NCBI RefSeq assembly: GCF_014486695.1
Contig: NZ_JACTAB010000001.1
Span: 434,001 to 498,000 of the forward strand
Length of the DNA: 64,000 bases
Origin: Flavobacterium buctense
Lineage (GTDB): Bacteria; Bacteroidota; Bacteroidia; Flavobacteriales; Flavobacteriaceae
Direction: 5' to 3'
Position numbers and translations under genes: made by a program. Shown one piece after another: positions 7,599 to 16,553 of the stretch. The notes beneath the pieces are model-generated. The model made no database searches and was not told the origin of the DNA. It saw nothing but the letters and a program-made list of their open reading frames with translations. Position 1 is the first letter of the stretch. Every line of letters begins with the position of its first letter.

Positions 7599-10541
7599 TT
7601 AGTTTTTTCTTAAAACTATTTTCTTTGTGATTGAACCTTGATCATTGGCAATATTTACAAGGTATACTCCATCTTGAAGATTTTCTATTCCAAAAGAAGT
7701 GTACACTTGGTTGGTTTCTTTCGTCATAATAGCTCTTCCTTGTAAATCATATAAAGTTATTGTTGCTTTATCAGTTAATGCCGGAATGGCAATATTTACA
7801 ATTCCTTTGGTAGGATTTGGGTATATACTGCTGCTTAAAATCGGATTGGAAACTACAGAAAGGGCTACTTCAACACTACAAATGTCAATACTGAAATTAT
7901 TAATACTTCCACCATCTTCATTGTATGGGTCAACAACTCTTAAAGTCCACACACCATCAGCCGGCAAGGTATTCAAAGCACTTAATGGATTAACCGGAGC
8001 AATACTTCCACTTATAGCTGGTGTGCCTGCGCATGTCGGTTCACCACCATCATCATCCATAGTACAATCAATATCAGATTGACCGCCACAAGCTTCTTCG
8101 AGTAAGGTAATGATTGGACTTCCAATTGCCACAGGTCCTTCAAGAACGATGGTCATGTCTTGAACCCAAGTATGTGAAATATTGATATTTACGTTTAAAT
8201 CACCTATAGTATAACCGCCTGTAATGGTTAAAGGTACCGAGGCAGTTGAGTTTGGAACATCCGCAATAATAGCATCAGAATAGTCTTCAGCAGCAAAATT
8301 TAGGTCACAAACAAGATTACCGGTATCAAAATAGTAAACTATTGCATTACTTGTTATTGCGGTACCACAGTTGTTTTGAGGAATCACTCTCCAATAATAT
8401 CTGGTAGCTTCTGTCAAACCAGAAATATTGTATTGGTTATTGGCTACTTCATCAGTTAAAAACAAAGAAGAGAAATTTGGAAATTGAGAAACTTGAATAT
8501 TGTATGTTAACGCATTTGGTTGTGTATTCCACTTTAATAAAGCCGTCGTCGATAATCCATTTTGTGCGTTTGCCGGCGTTTGCAAAGCTACCGGCTGAAA
8601 AGAAGTGCCGTTAAAAACTCTTAATGTTTTATAACGCGTTTCAGTTTCAGTTGTGCTTGTACCTTTAATTCCAACAAAATATTCACCTGGGGTAATTCCC
8701 GCTAAACCAGAAACAGTCATAGTAACTGAACCATTTGTACTCAAGGAAGTAGGAGAGAAAGTTGCTGTTGCTCCGGTAGGTAAGTCTATGGCAGAGAAAG
8801 TTGTGGTTCCGGCGCCTGATTGTGTATAATTAAAAGTATAAACAGCATTTTGATTGGAACAAACAGTCAAGTTATCTGAAGTAGAATTGATAGCAAAATT
8901 TGAAGTTAATCCAGTAATTACTAGGGAGAATTTTTGACTGCCGGTAACTAAAGTTCCTTTGTGTTTAACAGTAATGGTATATTGCCCGGCTGTTGGAGTG
9001 TCAATTTTAACTTGTTCAACATTATCAACATTGTTATCTGCTGTTCTTATGGCCGGACTATTTGGATCCCAATCCAATTTCCAAGGAAAATAAGTAGTAG
9101 AGTTTTTCACAACTCTAATGTCTAAATCATTGACTAAAGCAGGCGTTGGATCATTTGCCCCAAAACCTCCAGTATTGATTGTACCCGGGACGTCAGTCCA
9201 AGTTATAGAAGCAATTAATGGGGTTGATCCATTAGAGTTTACAGTAATGGTATACTCTTGTCCATTAGCTAAATTTTCTTCAGAAACCCATGAGGTTAAT
9301 CCATTATTAGTGATTGTCTGTGCCGCTTGTTTACAATTCAACAATCCCCAGCCAAAAACCGGATCCGGACCTTCTTGACCGGCATCATCAGCGGTATGAC
9401 AAGCTAATCCTTTAAGGGTTGAAGCACGCATAAAACTGTTGGTTAGGTTTTTATAATGTTGTTGTAGTAAAATAAGACTTCCGGCCACATTTGGCGATGC
9501 CATTGAAGTTCCCGATAGTGCAGCGGTAGCAGTTGTACTTGAACTTCCCGTAGAAGTTACATTAGTTCCGTTTCCGGTAATATCCGGTTTAATTCTAAAA
9601 TCGTCTGTTGGGCCTTGGCTACTTGAAGGGTTGATAGTTACTCCAGAAGTAAGTGTTCCGTCTGCTGCTGTAGTGGCATCTAGACTATTGGCTACAACTA
9701 AATTATTTTTAGCCCCTTTATTTCCTACTAATTTGTCAAAACCAAAAGCTATTGGTTCAGCATTGTCGTTATTACCACCTTCATTTCCGGCAGACATTAC
9801 TGCTAGATAGTAAGGCGCATCATAGGCAATGTCATCCCAAAGATAAGCGGAATAGGTATAAGAGCCAATATACCATGCAGGTAAAGGAGTACCGGAACCT
9901 GAAATAGGAGTGCCATAGGAGTGGTTAGAAACCAACATACCTTCCATGGTTTCAGAAACCACTTCAGCGTCATCAAAACCCCAATCAAAAGTACGCGCAT
10001 TAGCTTGAGACGCCATTCCTTTTACACTAGCCGGATTGGCAGAAGCCACCATAGTTCCGGTAACGTGAGTAGCGTGTAAAATGACACTTGTTGTAGTAGC
10101 ATCAACCGCCACAACTCTGCTTCCAAATGCATTGTGATTAGTCCTAACATTGCCACCATCCCAAACTCTCACGGTCATTCCTTGTCCGTCTAAATTTAAA
10201 CCCAAAGATCCTCCGGCATTCAAATGATTCGTTCTAGTTGTTCTAGCTGCATTTACATTGTCTGTAGCGTAATAGATTGGCAATCCTTCAGGGGTAATTT
10301 CCATTAATTCCTTAATTCCACCTTCTGGAGTTTCAGTGTAAATGGGCCAATTTCTTAGCTTTGCCATTGCTATTGCTTTTTGCTTTTCAGCAGCGGCTCT
10401 TTTTCGGTAAGAAGCTTCTTTTTCTTTAAGCTTTGCCATGTCGTATTCGGCAGTAATTTTCTTGATATCTTCCTGAGACTGACCGAATATCGAACTGGAA
10501 ATAAATAAGAAAAGAAGTAATAACGAGTAATGCTTTTTCAT
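7599..10541 (-). CDS. Secreted S8 (subtilisin-family) peptidase with P-domain and T9SS sorting domain
   Basis: The start is set at 10541 (MKKHYSLLLLFLFISSS, a clear signal peptide), giving 980 aa; a -7 promoter element at 10581-10588 excludes the longer frame. The catalytic triad is visible: Asp128 in VRVWDGG, His159 in HATHVTGT and Ser346 in SGTSMASPNVAG, with Asn253 in SAGNEGG as the oxyanion residue. After the protease come Ig-like regions, a fibronectin-III-like segment, a proprotein-convertase-type P-domain (DLNVNINISHTWVQDM ... GVWTLRVVD) and a type A T9SS domain (YPNPTKGIVNI ... KKIVLRKN). It should be exported through the outer membrane by T9SS as a digestive enzyme. Confidence 0.93.
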   Translation of the reverse strand: MKKHYSLLLLFLFISSSIFGQSQEDIKKITAEYDMAKLKEKEASYRKRAAAEKQKAIAMAKLRNWPIYTETPEGGIKELMEITPEGLPIYYATDNVNAARTTRTNHLNAGGSLGLNLDGQGMTVRVWDGGNVRTNHNAFGSRVVAVDATTTSVILHATHVTGTMVASANPASVKGMASQANARTFDWGFDDAEVVSETMEGMLVSNHSYGTPISGSGTPLPAWYIGSYTYSAYLWDDIAYDAPYYLAVMSAGNEGGNNDNAEPIAFGFDKLVGNKGAKNNLVVANSLDATTAADGTLTSGVTINPSSSQGPTDDFRIKPDITGNGTNVTSTGSSSTTATAALSGTSMASPNVAGSLILLQQHYKNLTNSFMRASTLKGLACHTADDAGQEGPDPVFGWGLLNCKQAAQTITNNGLTSWVSEENLANGQEYTITVNSNGSTPLIASITWTDVPGTINTGGFGANDPTPALVNDLDIRVVKNSTTYFPWKLDWDPNSPAIRTADNNVDNVEQVKIDTPTAGQYTITVKHKGTLVTGSQKFSLVITGLTSNFAINSTSDNLTVCSNQNAVYTFNYTQSGAGTTTFSAIDLPTGATATFSPTSLSTNGSVTMTVSGLAGITPGEYFVGIKGTSTTETETRYKTLRVFNGTSFQPVALQTPANAQNGLSTTALLKWNTQPNALTYNIQVSQFPNFSSLFLTDEVANNQYNISGLTEATRYYWRVIPQNNCGTAITSNAIVYYFDTGNLVCDLNFAAEDYSDAIIADVPNSTASVPLTITGGYTIGDLNVNINISHTWVQDMTIVLEGPVAIGSPIITLLEEACGGQSDIDCTMDDDGGEPTCAGTPAISGSIAPVNPLSALNTLPADGVWTLRVVDPYNEDGGSINNFSIDICSVEVALSVVSNPILSSSIYPNPTKGIVNIAIPALTDKATITLYDLQGRAIMTKETNQVYTSFGIENLQDGVYLVNIANDQGSITKKIVLRKN

Positions 10542-10580
10542 AATTTTTTTTGAGAATAATTTGTTGGTTGTAATAGTCTG

Positions 10581-10588
10581 CAAATATA
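10581..10588 (-). promoter_or_regulatory. -7 promoter element TATATTTG for the S8 peptidase gene
   Basis: On the minus strand TATATTTG matches the Bacteroidota -7 consensus TAnnTTTG. It lies about 40 nt upstream of the ATG at 10541. No convincing -33 TTTG is seen at the usual spacing. Confidence 0.55.
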
Positions 10589-10767
10589 TAAATCTTAGAG
10601 TAAAATGATTATTTTATTGTTAAATATTCATTATTTTTTAGGATATGTTCAAGACATTTTAATTATTACTTCAGTAATCTCTGTTTCTTAAAAAAATTAT
10701 TTCATGTCGATTTAAAAATTATTGTTATCCAAATTTGATAAATAGTATATTTACCAAAAAACAGATT

Positions 10768-12210
10768 ATGGTTCTCAGTAGATTTTGGCTTGTTATTTTT
10801 ATCGCCTCCATTACCTTTGTGATTTTTAGTTTATTTGCAGGTAATAGTTATACCATCGATCATATATTAAACGGAAAAAAAGATGATCCGGTTTTAATTT
10901 CAGAAAAATACTTGAATGAAATACCAGAATTCATTCAAGACAGCATTGTCAAAAACGACGAAAAAACGTTTATAATCAATCGAGATACACTCAATCCTGA
11001 TACAACCTATGTATACAAAAACAAAACTGTAAAAGTTTACAGTGGTGTGCAAAAAACAGATGGCTTGTTACCGACGTGTAAAATGACTTTGTTTGATATC
11101 ATTCTTCCATTGATGGCTTATTTGGCTTTCTTTTGCGGATTGATGGAGCTTTTAATTATTTCCGGAGCTTCCGAAATATTAGCCAGAAAGTTGAGTCCGG
11201 TTTTTGCCAAAGTTTTCCCAACTGTTCCTAAAAATCACGAATCTATATCGTATATGACCTTAAACTTTGCCGCTAATTTCCTCGGATTGGATTCTGCTGC
11301 AACGCCATTCGGATTAAAAGCTATGCAAAGTCTACAAGAAATCAATCCTGAAAAAGACAAAGCCAGTGATGCCCAAATCATGTTCATGTGTTTGCACGCT
11401 GCTGGTTTAACATTAATCCCAACGTCTATTATAGGATATCGCGCTGCGCAAAATGCAGAAAATCCTGCAGATGTGATGTTACCATGTATTATAACCTCTT
11501 TTATCGGAACCATTGCGGCTATGATAATTGTTGGAATTAAACAAAAAATTAACTTCAAAAGCGCTACTTTACTAGTGGCTTTAATGACTGTTGTAGCAGC
11601 GATTGTTGGGTTGTTGTTTTATATTAATGGATTGGACTTAGTAGGCAAAAATTTCTTTACCTCAAACCTTTCCGGATTAATGTTGGTGGTCATTATTGGG
11701 TTTACTTTGCTTTTTGCCTTCCTTAAAGAAAAGAAATTTGTTGAAAAGGAAACCACCGTTTTTGACGCTTTTGTAGTGGGTGCCAATAATGGAATTCAAA
11801 CCGGAGTAAAGATTTTCCCTTACGTATTGGGAATGTTAGTGGCCATATCCTTTTTCAGAAATAGTGGTTTGTTTGACATCATTAGTAACGGACTTTCCTT
11901 TGTTTTTTCGAACATTGGCGTAAGCAAACAAATTACGGATTCTTTACCGGTGGCAATGTTAAGACCATTTAGTTCGGGTGGTTCACGTGGCTTTATGATA
12001 GATTCGATGAGTACTTTTGGCCCGGATTCTTTAACCGGAAGACTGAGTTGTATTTTCCAATGTAGTGCCGAAACGACTTTTTACGTGATTGCAGTTTATT
12101 TTGGGTCTGTCAACATTAAAAATACACGTTATACTTTAGCTACTATGCTTTTGGTTGATTTAATCTGTGTGATTACCGCTATTTTTGTGGCGACTTGGTT
12201 TTTTAGTTGA
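10768..12210 (+). CDS. SpmA/SpmB-like nucleoside-recognition (gate) domain membrane protein
   Basis: The ATG at 10768 (MVLSRFWLVIF) gives 480 aa; the in-frame TTG at 10735 is not needed. One N-terminal membrane span is followed by roughly 80 polar residues that probably face the periplasm, then about eight more hydrophobic spans. Two gate-type halves are visible: LMELLIISGASEILARKLSPVF ... MTLNFAANFLGLDSAATPFG (SpmA-like) and FDAFVVGANNGIQTGVKIFP ... LRPFSSGGSRG (SpmB-like). The proteins are separate in spore formers and fused here in a non-sporulator. The substrate is unknown. The next gene overlaps its stop codon. Confidence 0.82.
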   Translation: MVLSRFWLVIFIASITFVIFSLFAGNSYTIDHILNGKKDDPVLISEKYLNEIPEFIQDSIVKNDEKTFIINRDTLNPDTTYVYKNKTVKVYSGVQKTDGLLPTCKMTLFDIILPLMAYLAFFCGLMELLIISGASEILARKLSPVFAKVFPTVPKNHESISYMTLNFAANFLGLDSAATPFGLKAMQSLQEINPEKDKASDAQIMFMCLHAAGLTLIPTSIIGYRAAQNAENPADVMLPCIITSFIGTIAAMIIVGIKQKINFKSATLLVALMTVVAAIVGLLFYINGLDLVGKNFFTSNLSGLMLVVIIGFTLLFAFLKEKKFVEKETTVFDAFVVGANNGIQTGVKIFPYVLGMLVAISFFRNSGLFDIISNGLSFVFSNIGVSKQITDSLPVAMLRPFSSGGSRGFMIDSMSTFGPDSLTGRLSCIFQCSAETTFYVIAVYFGSVNIKNTRYTLATMLLVDLICVITAIFVATWFFS

Positions 12211-13367
12211 TGAGAATAGTCATTTTCATATCATTTCTATTGTTGTTTGTCTCTTGTAAAAAAGAGGAAGACAGCAAACAGAATCCCTTTGTCGGTCATT
12301 GGTATTTTGATAAAATTGTGGAATATGATGCTTCTAAAGTTAAAATGCCTAAAAGCTATTTAGAAATACAAGATACACCTTATTATAATTTTCAAATACT
12401 CAATGATAGTGTAATAAATTTTAAGCAAGGGTTTTACTATTTTGTTGAAAATAAAATAAAATCAGACACATACGGATATGACTTTTTAAGAAGCGCCTAT
12501 TATCTTGGAACAAAAACAAAATATAAAATAAAAGACTCCAAATTACTTTTCTTTGATGAAACTTCTAAAGAATGGGACACCATAACAATACAAAAGAGAT
12601 CTGGAGACACAATGATAGTATCCGGTTATTATAAGGCTTCCTATAGGTTGGTTAAAAAGAAAAACACTTATTTCAATGCTAACAATTATGATGCTGTAAT
12701 AGTTGATAGAAGTCCTTGTTTTGGCAGTTGTCCATTTAATTCTACCTATATTGACAGAAATGGAAATTTTTATTTTAAAGGCTATGATTCCAATACTCAA
12801 ACTGGGAATTTCAACTCAAAACTTGATAAAAAAACTGTAGATGAGTTATTTAACAGTTTTGATAAAATAGACATTTTTAAACTAAAGGATAATTATTTTG
12901 CGATGACTACCTGTAGCCAAACCAATGTTATTTCATTTATCAAAAACGGAAAGATTGTTAAGACAATAAGTAGCTATATTGAATGCCCTATTGATTTAGA
13001 ATTGGCGATGACACAGCTAAGTTATGCCTATCAAAAAGTTAAGCTTAACTATGATGACCAATTTATTTTTGATAACGAAGATGTTCTTTTTCGATTCAAG
13101 ACAAAAGGAAAGGACTATTTCTTAAAAGAATCAGAAGATTTTTTTCTTGAAGTTAATTTGCGAAATGGTAAAAAAGTAAATCTTGATTTTATTCCTAAAT
13201 ACAAGCTTGACTTTAATGTGTTTGAAGAAAAGCATAATGTGAAAAGCATAATGACCGATGGGAGGTATTATAAGTTTATCAATAAAGACAATACTACATT
13301 TACTGTCGACATTGGCTATAATTTTATAGATAGTAATCCTATTTTAAAAAAAGACAGAAATTTTTAA
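12210..13367 (+). CDS. Lipoprotein with a DUF6438-like domain
   Basis: The ATG at 12210 overlaps the TGA of the preceding gene (TGATG), a translational-coupling arrangement; 385 aa. The N terminus MRIVIFISFLLLFVSCKKEE is a lipoprotein signal with the lipobox Cys at residue 16. A central stretch, VIVDRSPCFGSCPFNSTYI ... followed by a G-rich strand and IKTISS..IECP, resembles DUF6438, in which CFGSCP is conserved. The N- and C-terminal parts are unassigned. Function is unknown. The sequence is markedly AT-rich relative to its neighbours. Confidence 0.75.
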   Translation: MRIVIFISFLLLFVSCKKEEDSKQNPFVGHWYFDKIVEYDASKVKMPKSYLEIQDTPYYNFQILNDSVINFKQGFYYFVENKIKSDTYGYDFLRSAYYLGTKTKYKIKDSKLLFFDETSKEWDTITIQKRSGDTMIVSGYYKASYRLVKKKNTYFNANNYDAVIVDRSPCFGSCPFNSTYIDRNGNFYFKGYDSNTQTGNFNSKLDKKTVDELFNSFDKIDIFKLKDNYFAMTTCSQTNVISFIKNGKIVKTISSYIECPIDLELAMTQLSYAYQKVKLNYDDQFIFDNEDVLFRFKTKGKDYFLKESEDFFLEVNLRNGKKVNLDFIPKYKLDFNVFEEKHNVKSIMTDGRYYKFINKDNTTFTVDIGYNFIDSNPILKKDRNF

Positions 13368-13384
13368 ATTAATAACATAAGCAA

Positions 13385-13780
13385 ATGTCCATTTATATTG
13401 CCTTTGACGAATTTTATACCAAAGTAAAAGAAAGCTTGGCTGACGGTACTTTTGCCAAATTAACTTTGGCCAAAACCATCGGCAATACCGATTTGATGAA
13501 CATTTACGTTCGTCCGGCAATAGAGGAAATGGAATTAAAATTGGAATTAAAGTTCAAGTTTCAAAAGGAAGAAATTTTCGAAATTCATACTATAGAATCA
13601 GCTTTTCCCAGATTGTTGGAGTTTATCAATAACCCGTTTTTATCGGCGATATTGTTTACAACAGAATTTGACTTGACTTATAAATTGAATAAAAAAAGGG
13701 CTGTCAGCATAACGGAGCAATTTCCGAGTTTTACTCATGCGTCGCCAGTGATTTTAGACTATTTGGCTTTAAAAAAATAA
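13385..13780 (+). CDS. Conserved-looking hypothetical protein, 131 aa
   Basis: No domain recognised. It has no signal peptide, membrane span or cysteine cluster, so it is probably a small cytoplasmic protein. The middle holds an acidic/basic alternating segment (EEMELKLELKFKFQKEEIFE). The ATG at 13385 is 17 nt after the lipoprotein gene, and a strong terminator follows its stop, so it closes this transcription unit. Protein-like composition and context support it as a real gene. Confidence 0.65.
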   Translation: MSIYIAFDEFYTKVKESLADGTFAKLTLAKTIGNTDLMNIYVRPAIEEMELKLELKFKFQKEEIFEIHTIESAFPRLLEFINNPFLSAILFTTEFDLTYKLNKKRAVSITEQFPSFTHASPVILDYLALKK

Positions 13781-13798
13781 GCCAATTGTATGCATAAA

Positions 13799-13832
13799 AA
13801 AACCACAAAATTCATCTGAGTTTTGTGGTTTT
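13799..13832. terminator. Bidirectional intrinsic terminator
   Basis: A perfect 12-bp stem, AAAACCACAAAA (13799-13810) with TTTTGTGGTTTT (13821-13832), and a 10-nt loop. It lies between the convergent 131-aa gene and the first delta-60 gene. Confidence 0.85.
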
Positions 13833-13896
13833 CTGTTTTTAAAATGGGTTCGACTAAATTACCTTTTCAGGAATATCAACTAGGGAAATTTTAAAT

Positions 13897-16356
13897 TTAT
13901 TCTTTTATAAATTTTGCAGTAAAATTTTCGGTTTCACTTTTCACTGTTAGTATATATATTCCTTTCGATAAAGATTGTATATCAATTTTAGAATTAGTAA
14001 TTGTTTTTTGTGAAATTAATTTACCGGTTAAATCAAAAATCTCACAGTCATAATTAAAATTACCTGAAGGCAGTTGGATATTGATAAAATCGTGAGCCGG
14101 ATTTGGATACAATACTAATTTTTCTTGTGTAAAATTTTGGTCTGACAAAACGGAATTCCCACCATATAACCTAATTATATTTGAAGAGCTAATAGATTTA
14201 TAATTCTTGAAATTACCACTTATAAGAATTTTGCCATCCAATTGAAGGTTTAATTGAGTAACAAAACTATTACTGTCCGCCAAATCAAATCCTGTTCCAA
14301 TATCAAAAGTTTCGTCAACACTGCCGTCAGCATTAAAACGAACAAGATTTTTTAGCGGGCTTCCCATAAAATAACTGATATGGCCTCCTGCAATAATTTT
14401 CCCATCAGGCTGAACTACTATACTTTTTACATTATTTATGTTGAATCCCGAATTGAATGTTGCATCATGACTTCCATCGGTATTTATTCTTGTAATTCCC
14501 CATGCGGAAATTACATTATAAGACCCAAAGTAACCACCAACTAAAATTTTCCCATCTGGTTGCAAGCAAATCGTTGATGGAGTGCTATTAAATCCTTCGC
14601 CAGCATTAAAACTGGTATCTAAACTTCCATTTGGCAATAAACGAACAATCCTTAAATGTTGTTCGCCATTAAAAAGAGAAAAATCTCCAACAACGATAAT
14701 TTTCCCATCGTTTTGAACAGCTACTGCATTAACATTATAATTGAACCCAGAACCCGTGTTAAAAGTACTGTCAAGAGTTCCATTTGAATTTAAGCGCTTT
14801 ACCATAAATCCTCCACCGCATACTATAATTTTCCCATCAGACTGTAAAGTAAAATCAACATCATAATTTGAAAATGAATCAATGTTGAATGAAGTGTCAT
14901 GACTACCGTCAGGATTGAATCTTATAAAGTTAAAATAACCACTGGAGCCGGCATTTGCGTAATGATAATCTCCTTTGGCAATTATTTTTCCATCGGGTTG
15001 TAAAAGCATTTTTCGGGTATAACATCTATCCAAATAACTGACGTTAAATGTATTGTCTTTTGTTCCATCAGGATTTAATCTAATCAATCCATTTTCAAAA
15101 CGTAATCCGTACAAGGAATAATAACCACCAACAATAATTTTTCCGTCAGGTTGTATTACAGAATCCCCTTCGCTATAATACATGTAAGTGTTGTTAAAAC
15201 CGGTACCATAATCAAAAGTGTAATCGACAGTGCTATTGTTGTTAACTCTTGATATGTAATTGTCACCTCCTACAATTATTTTTTGATCATTTTGAACTAA
15301 AATGGAGTAGACTGGGAACGCTTTCTCTACTGTAAACGAATTGTCTAAGACGCCATTTGGACTTAATCTAACACAATTGTACTTTGTTGTATTGTTATAT
15401 TTTTGGAATTGACCACCTACTATAAAATTTCCTAAATGGTCCATTGCCAATGTCATAATGCCTGAGCCTGATGTTAGGAATCCTTCGCCTGAGTTTAGTG
15501 TAGTGTCTTTGTCTCCATTATCTAATAATCTGATAATACCTTTTTGAGTTACATTCTTATACGTTGAAAAATTTCCAGCTGTGACAATCTTGCCATCAGG
15601 TTGAACTAGAACAGATGAAGGTGTGCCACTACCAAAACCTACTCCGATAGAAAAGGTTAAATCTATAGAACCATCAGTGTTTAGGCGAATTATTTTATTT
15701 CTCGTATATCCATTATAATTGCCAAAATTACCCACCGCAATAATTTTACCATCGGCTTGTAACGCAATAGAATTAGCAACATTGTCAAATCCACTTCCCG
15801 GGTTGAAGGTAGTGTCTAAAGTTCCATCAGCATTAATTCTTACTATGTATTTTCTATTTATATTACTGTAGGAGCTGAAACCGCCAACAATAACCATTTT
15901 GCCATCAGGCTGGAGTACAACATCTTGTATGCCCACTATACCGCTAAATCCTGTAATAGTACTAAAAGTATAATCGGTACTTCCATCTGTATTTAATCTA
16001 ATCACACCATCTCTAATTCCATTAACAGGCGTAGTATATCCTCCAGAAACCAATATTTTTCCATCAGGTTGCAGTACTATGGAGGTTACTTTGAAATAAA
16101 ATGTGGTTTCAGTTACAAAACTTGGATCTACAGTCCCATCCGCAAGTAGTCTAACAAAGTACTTGCAATCAATTCCTTTGTATTTTGTAAAACTCCCTCC
16201 AACAAGTATTTTGCCATCTGGTTGTTGCGCAGTTGCATAAATGATACCGTTAAATCCGGGAATTGGTCCGAAAGAAGTTTCTACATCTGCAGCATTTTGT
16301 GCTATAGAATTACTAAGACCAAATACTATAAACAAAAAAAGTATTAATTTTTTCAA
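13897..16356 (-). CDS. Delta-60 repeat secreted protein with T9SS sorting domain, paralogue 1
   Basis: A large secreted protein made of about 14 units of roughly 50 residues, each built around QPDGKIxVGG ... IxRLNxDGSxDxSFN, the delta-60 repeat thought to form beta-propeller-like structures. It ends with a type A T9SS domain (LVLYPNPAHDFINIQLP ... SLSKGIYILTVKSE). I place the start at a TTG (16356), because the signal peptide LKKLILFLFIVFGLSNSIAQ begins there and no in-frame ATG is available; this gives 819 aa. The upstream frame as far as 16455 overlaps what looks like leader DNA. It is paralogous to the next gene upstream and arose with it by duplication. Function unknown. Confidence 0.85.
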   Translation of the reverse strand: MKKLILFLFIVFGLSNSIAQNAADVETSFGPIPGFNGIIYATAQQPDGKILVGGSFTKYKGIDCKYFVRLLADGTVDPSFVTETTFYFKVTSIVLQPDGKILVSGGYTTPVNGIRDGVIRLNTDGSTDYTFSTITGFSGIVGIQDVVLQPDGKMVIVGGFSSYSNINRKYIVRINADGTLDTTFNPGSGFDNVANSIALQADGKIIAVGNFGNYNGYTRNKIIRLNTDGSIDLTFSIGVGFGSGTPSSVLVQPDGKIVTAGNFSTYKNVTQKGIIRLLDNGDKDTTLNSGEGFLTSGSGIMTLAMDHLGNFIVGGQFQKYNNTTKYNCVRLSPNGVLDNSFTVEKAFPVYSILVQNDQKIIVGGDNYISRVNNNSTVDYTFDYGTGFNNTYMYYSEGDSVIQPDGKIIVGGYYSLYGLRFENGLIRLNPDGTKDNTFNVSYLDRCYTRKMLLQPDGKIIAKGDYHYANAGSSGYFNFIRFNPDGSHDTSFNIDSFSNYDVDFTLQSDGKIIVCGGGFMVKRLNSNGTLDSTFNTGSGFNYNVNAVAVQNDGKIIVVGDFSLFNGEQHLRIVRLLPNGSLDTSFNAGEGFNSTPSTICLQPDGKILVGGYFGSYNVISAWGITRINTDGSHDATFNSGFNINNVKSIVVQPDGKIIAGGHISYFMGSPLKNLVRFNADGSVDETFDIGTGFDLADSNSFVTQLNLQLDGKILISGNFKNYKSISSSNIIRLYGGNSVLSDQNFTQEKLVLYPNPAHDFINIQLPSGNFNYDCEIFDLTGKLISQKTITNSKIDIQSLSKGIYILTVKSETENFTAKFIKE

Positions 16357-16457
16357 AATCAGGATTTTATGTAAAGTTAGCGATAATTGTAAAATTTTTT
16401 TTATAGGCGCACTATTTTTTTGTAAATCTCTAGTTGAGCTCAATAAAAATCCCAAAA

Positions 16458-16518
16458 TTAGTTAATCACCATTTCTGGAATATTACCTTCAATGATTAAA
16501 TCAGCTTCAACGGAAATA
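16458..16518 (-). pseudogene. Remnant of the 3' end of scoB
   Basis: On the minus strand this reads SVEADLIIEGNIPEMVIN then stop. The intact scoB at 19088-19747 ends STEAELIIEGEIPEMVNS then stop. By my alignment about 43 of the last 57 bases match and the stop codon aligns. No further scoB sequence is found upstream of the remnant. It lies before delta-60 paralogue 1 just as intact scoB lies before paralogue 2, so it is best read as debris of a tandem duplication of a scoB-delta-60 unit. Confidence 0.8.
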
Positions 16519-16553
16519 TTTTTTTGAGAATGTCAGATGGATAATAGAGTACT

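Noticed and set aside
10541..10583. Longer start of the S8 peptidase (MQTITTNKLFSKKI...)
   Set aside because: A -7 element at 10581-10588 lies at the upstream start, and the classical signal peptide begins at 10541.
16357..16455. Extended N terminus of delta-60 paralogue 1
   Set aside because: The extension begins with TTG, has no signal-peptide character, and overlaps the leader near the scoB remnant. The signal peptide begins at 16356.
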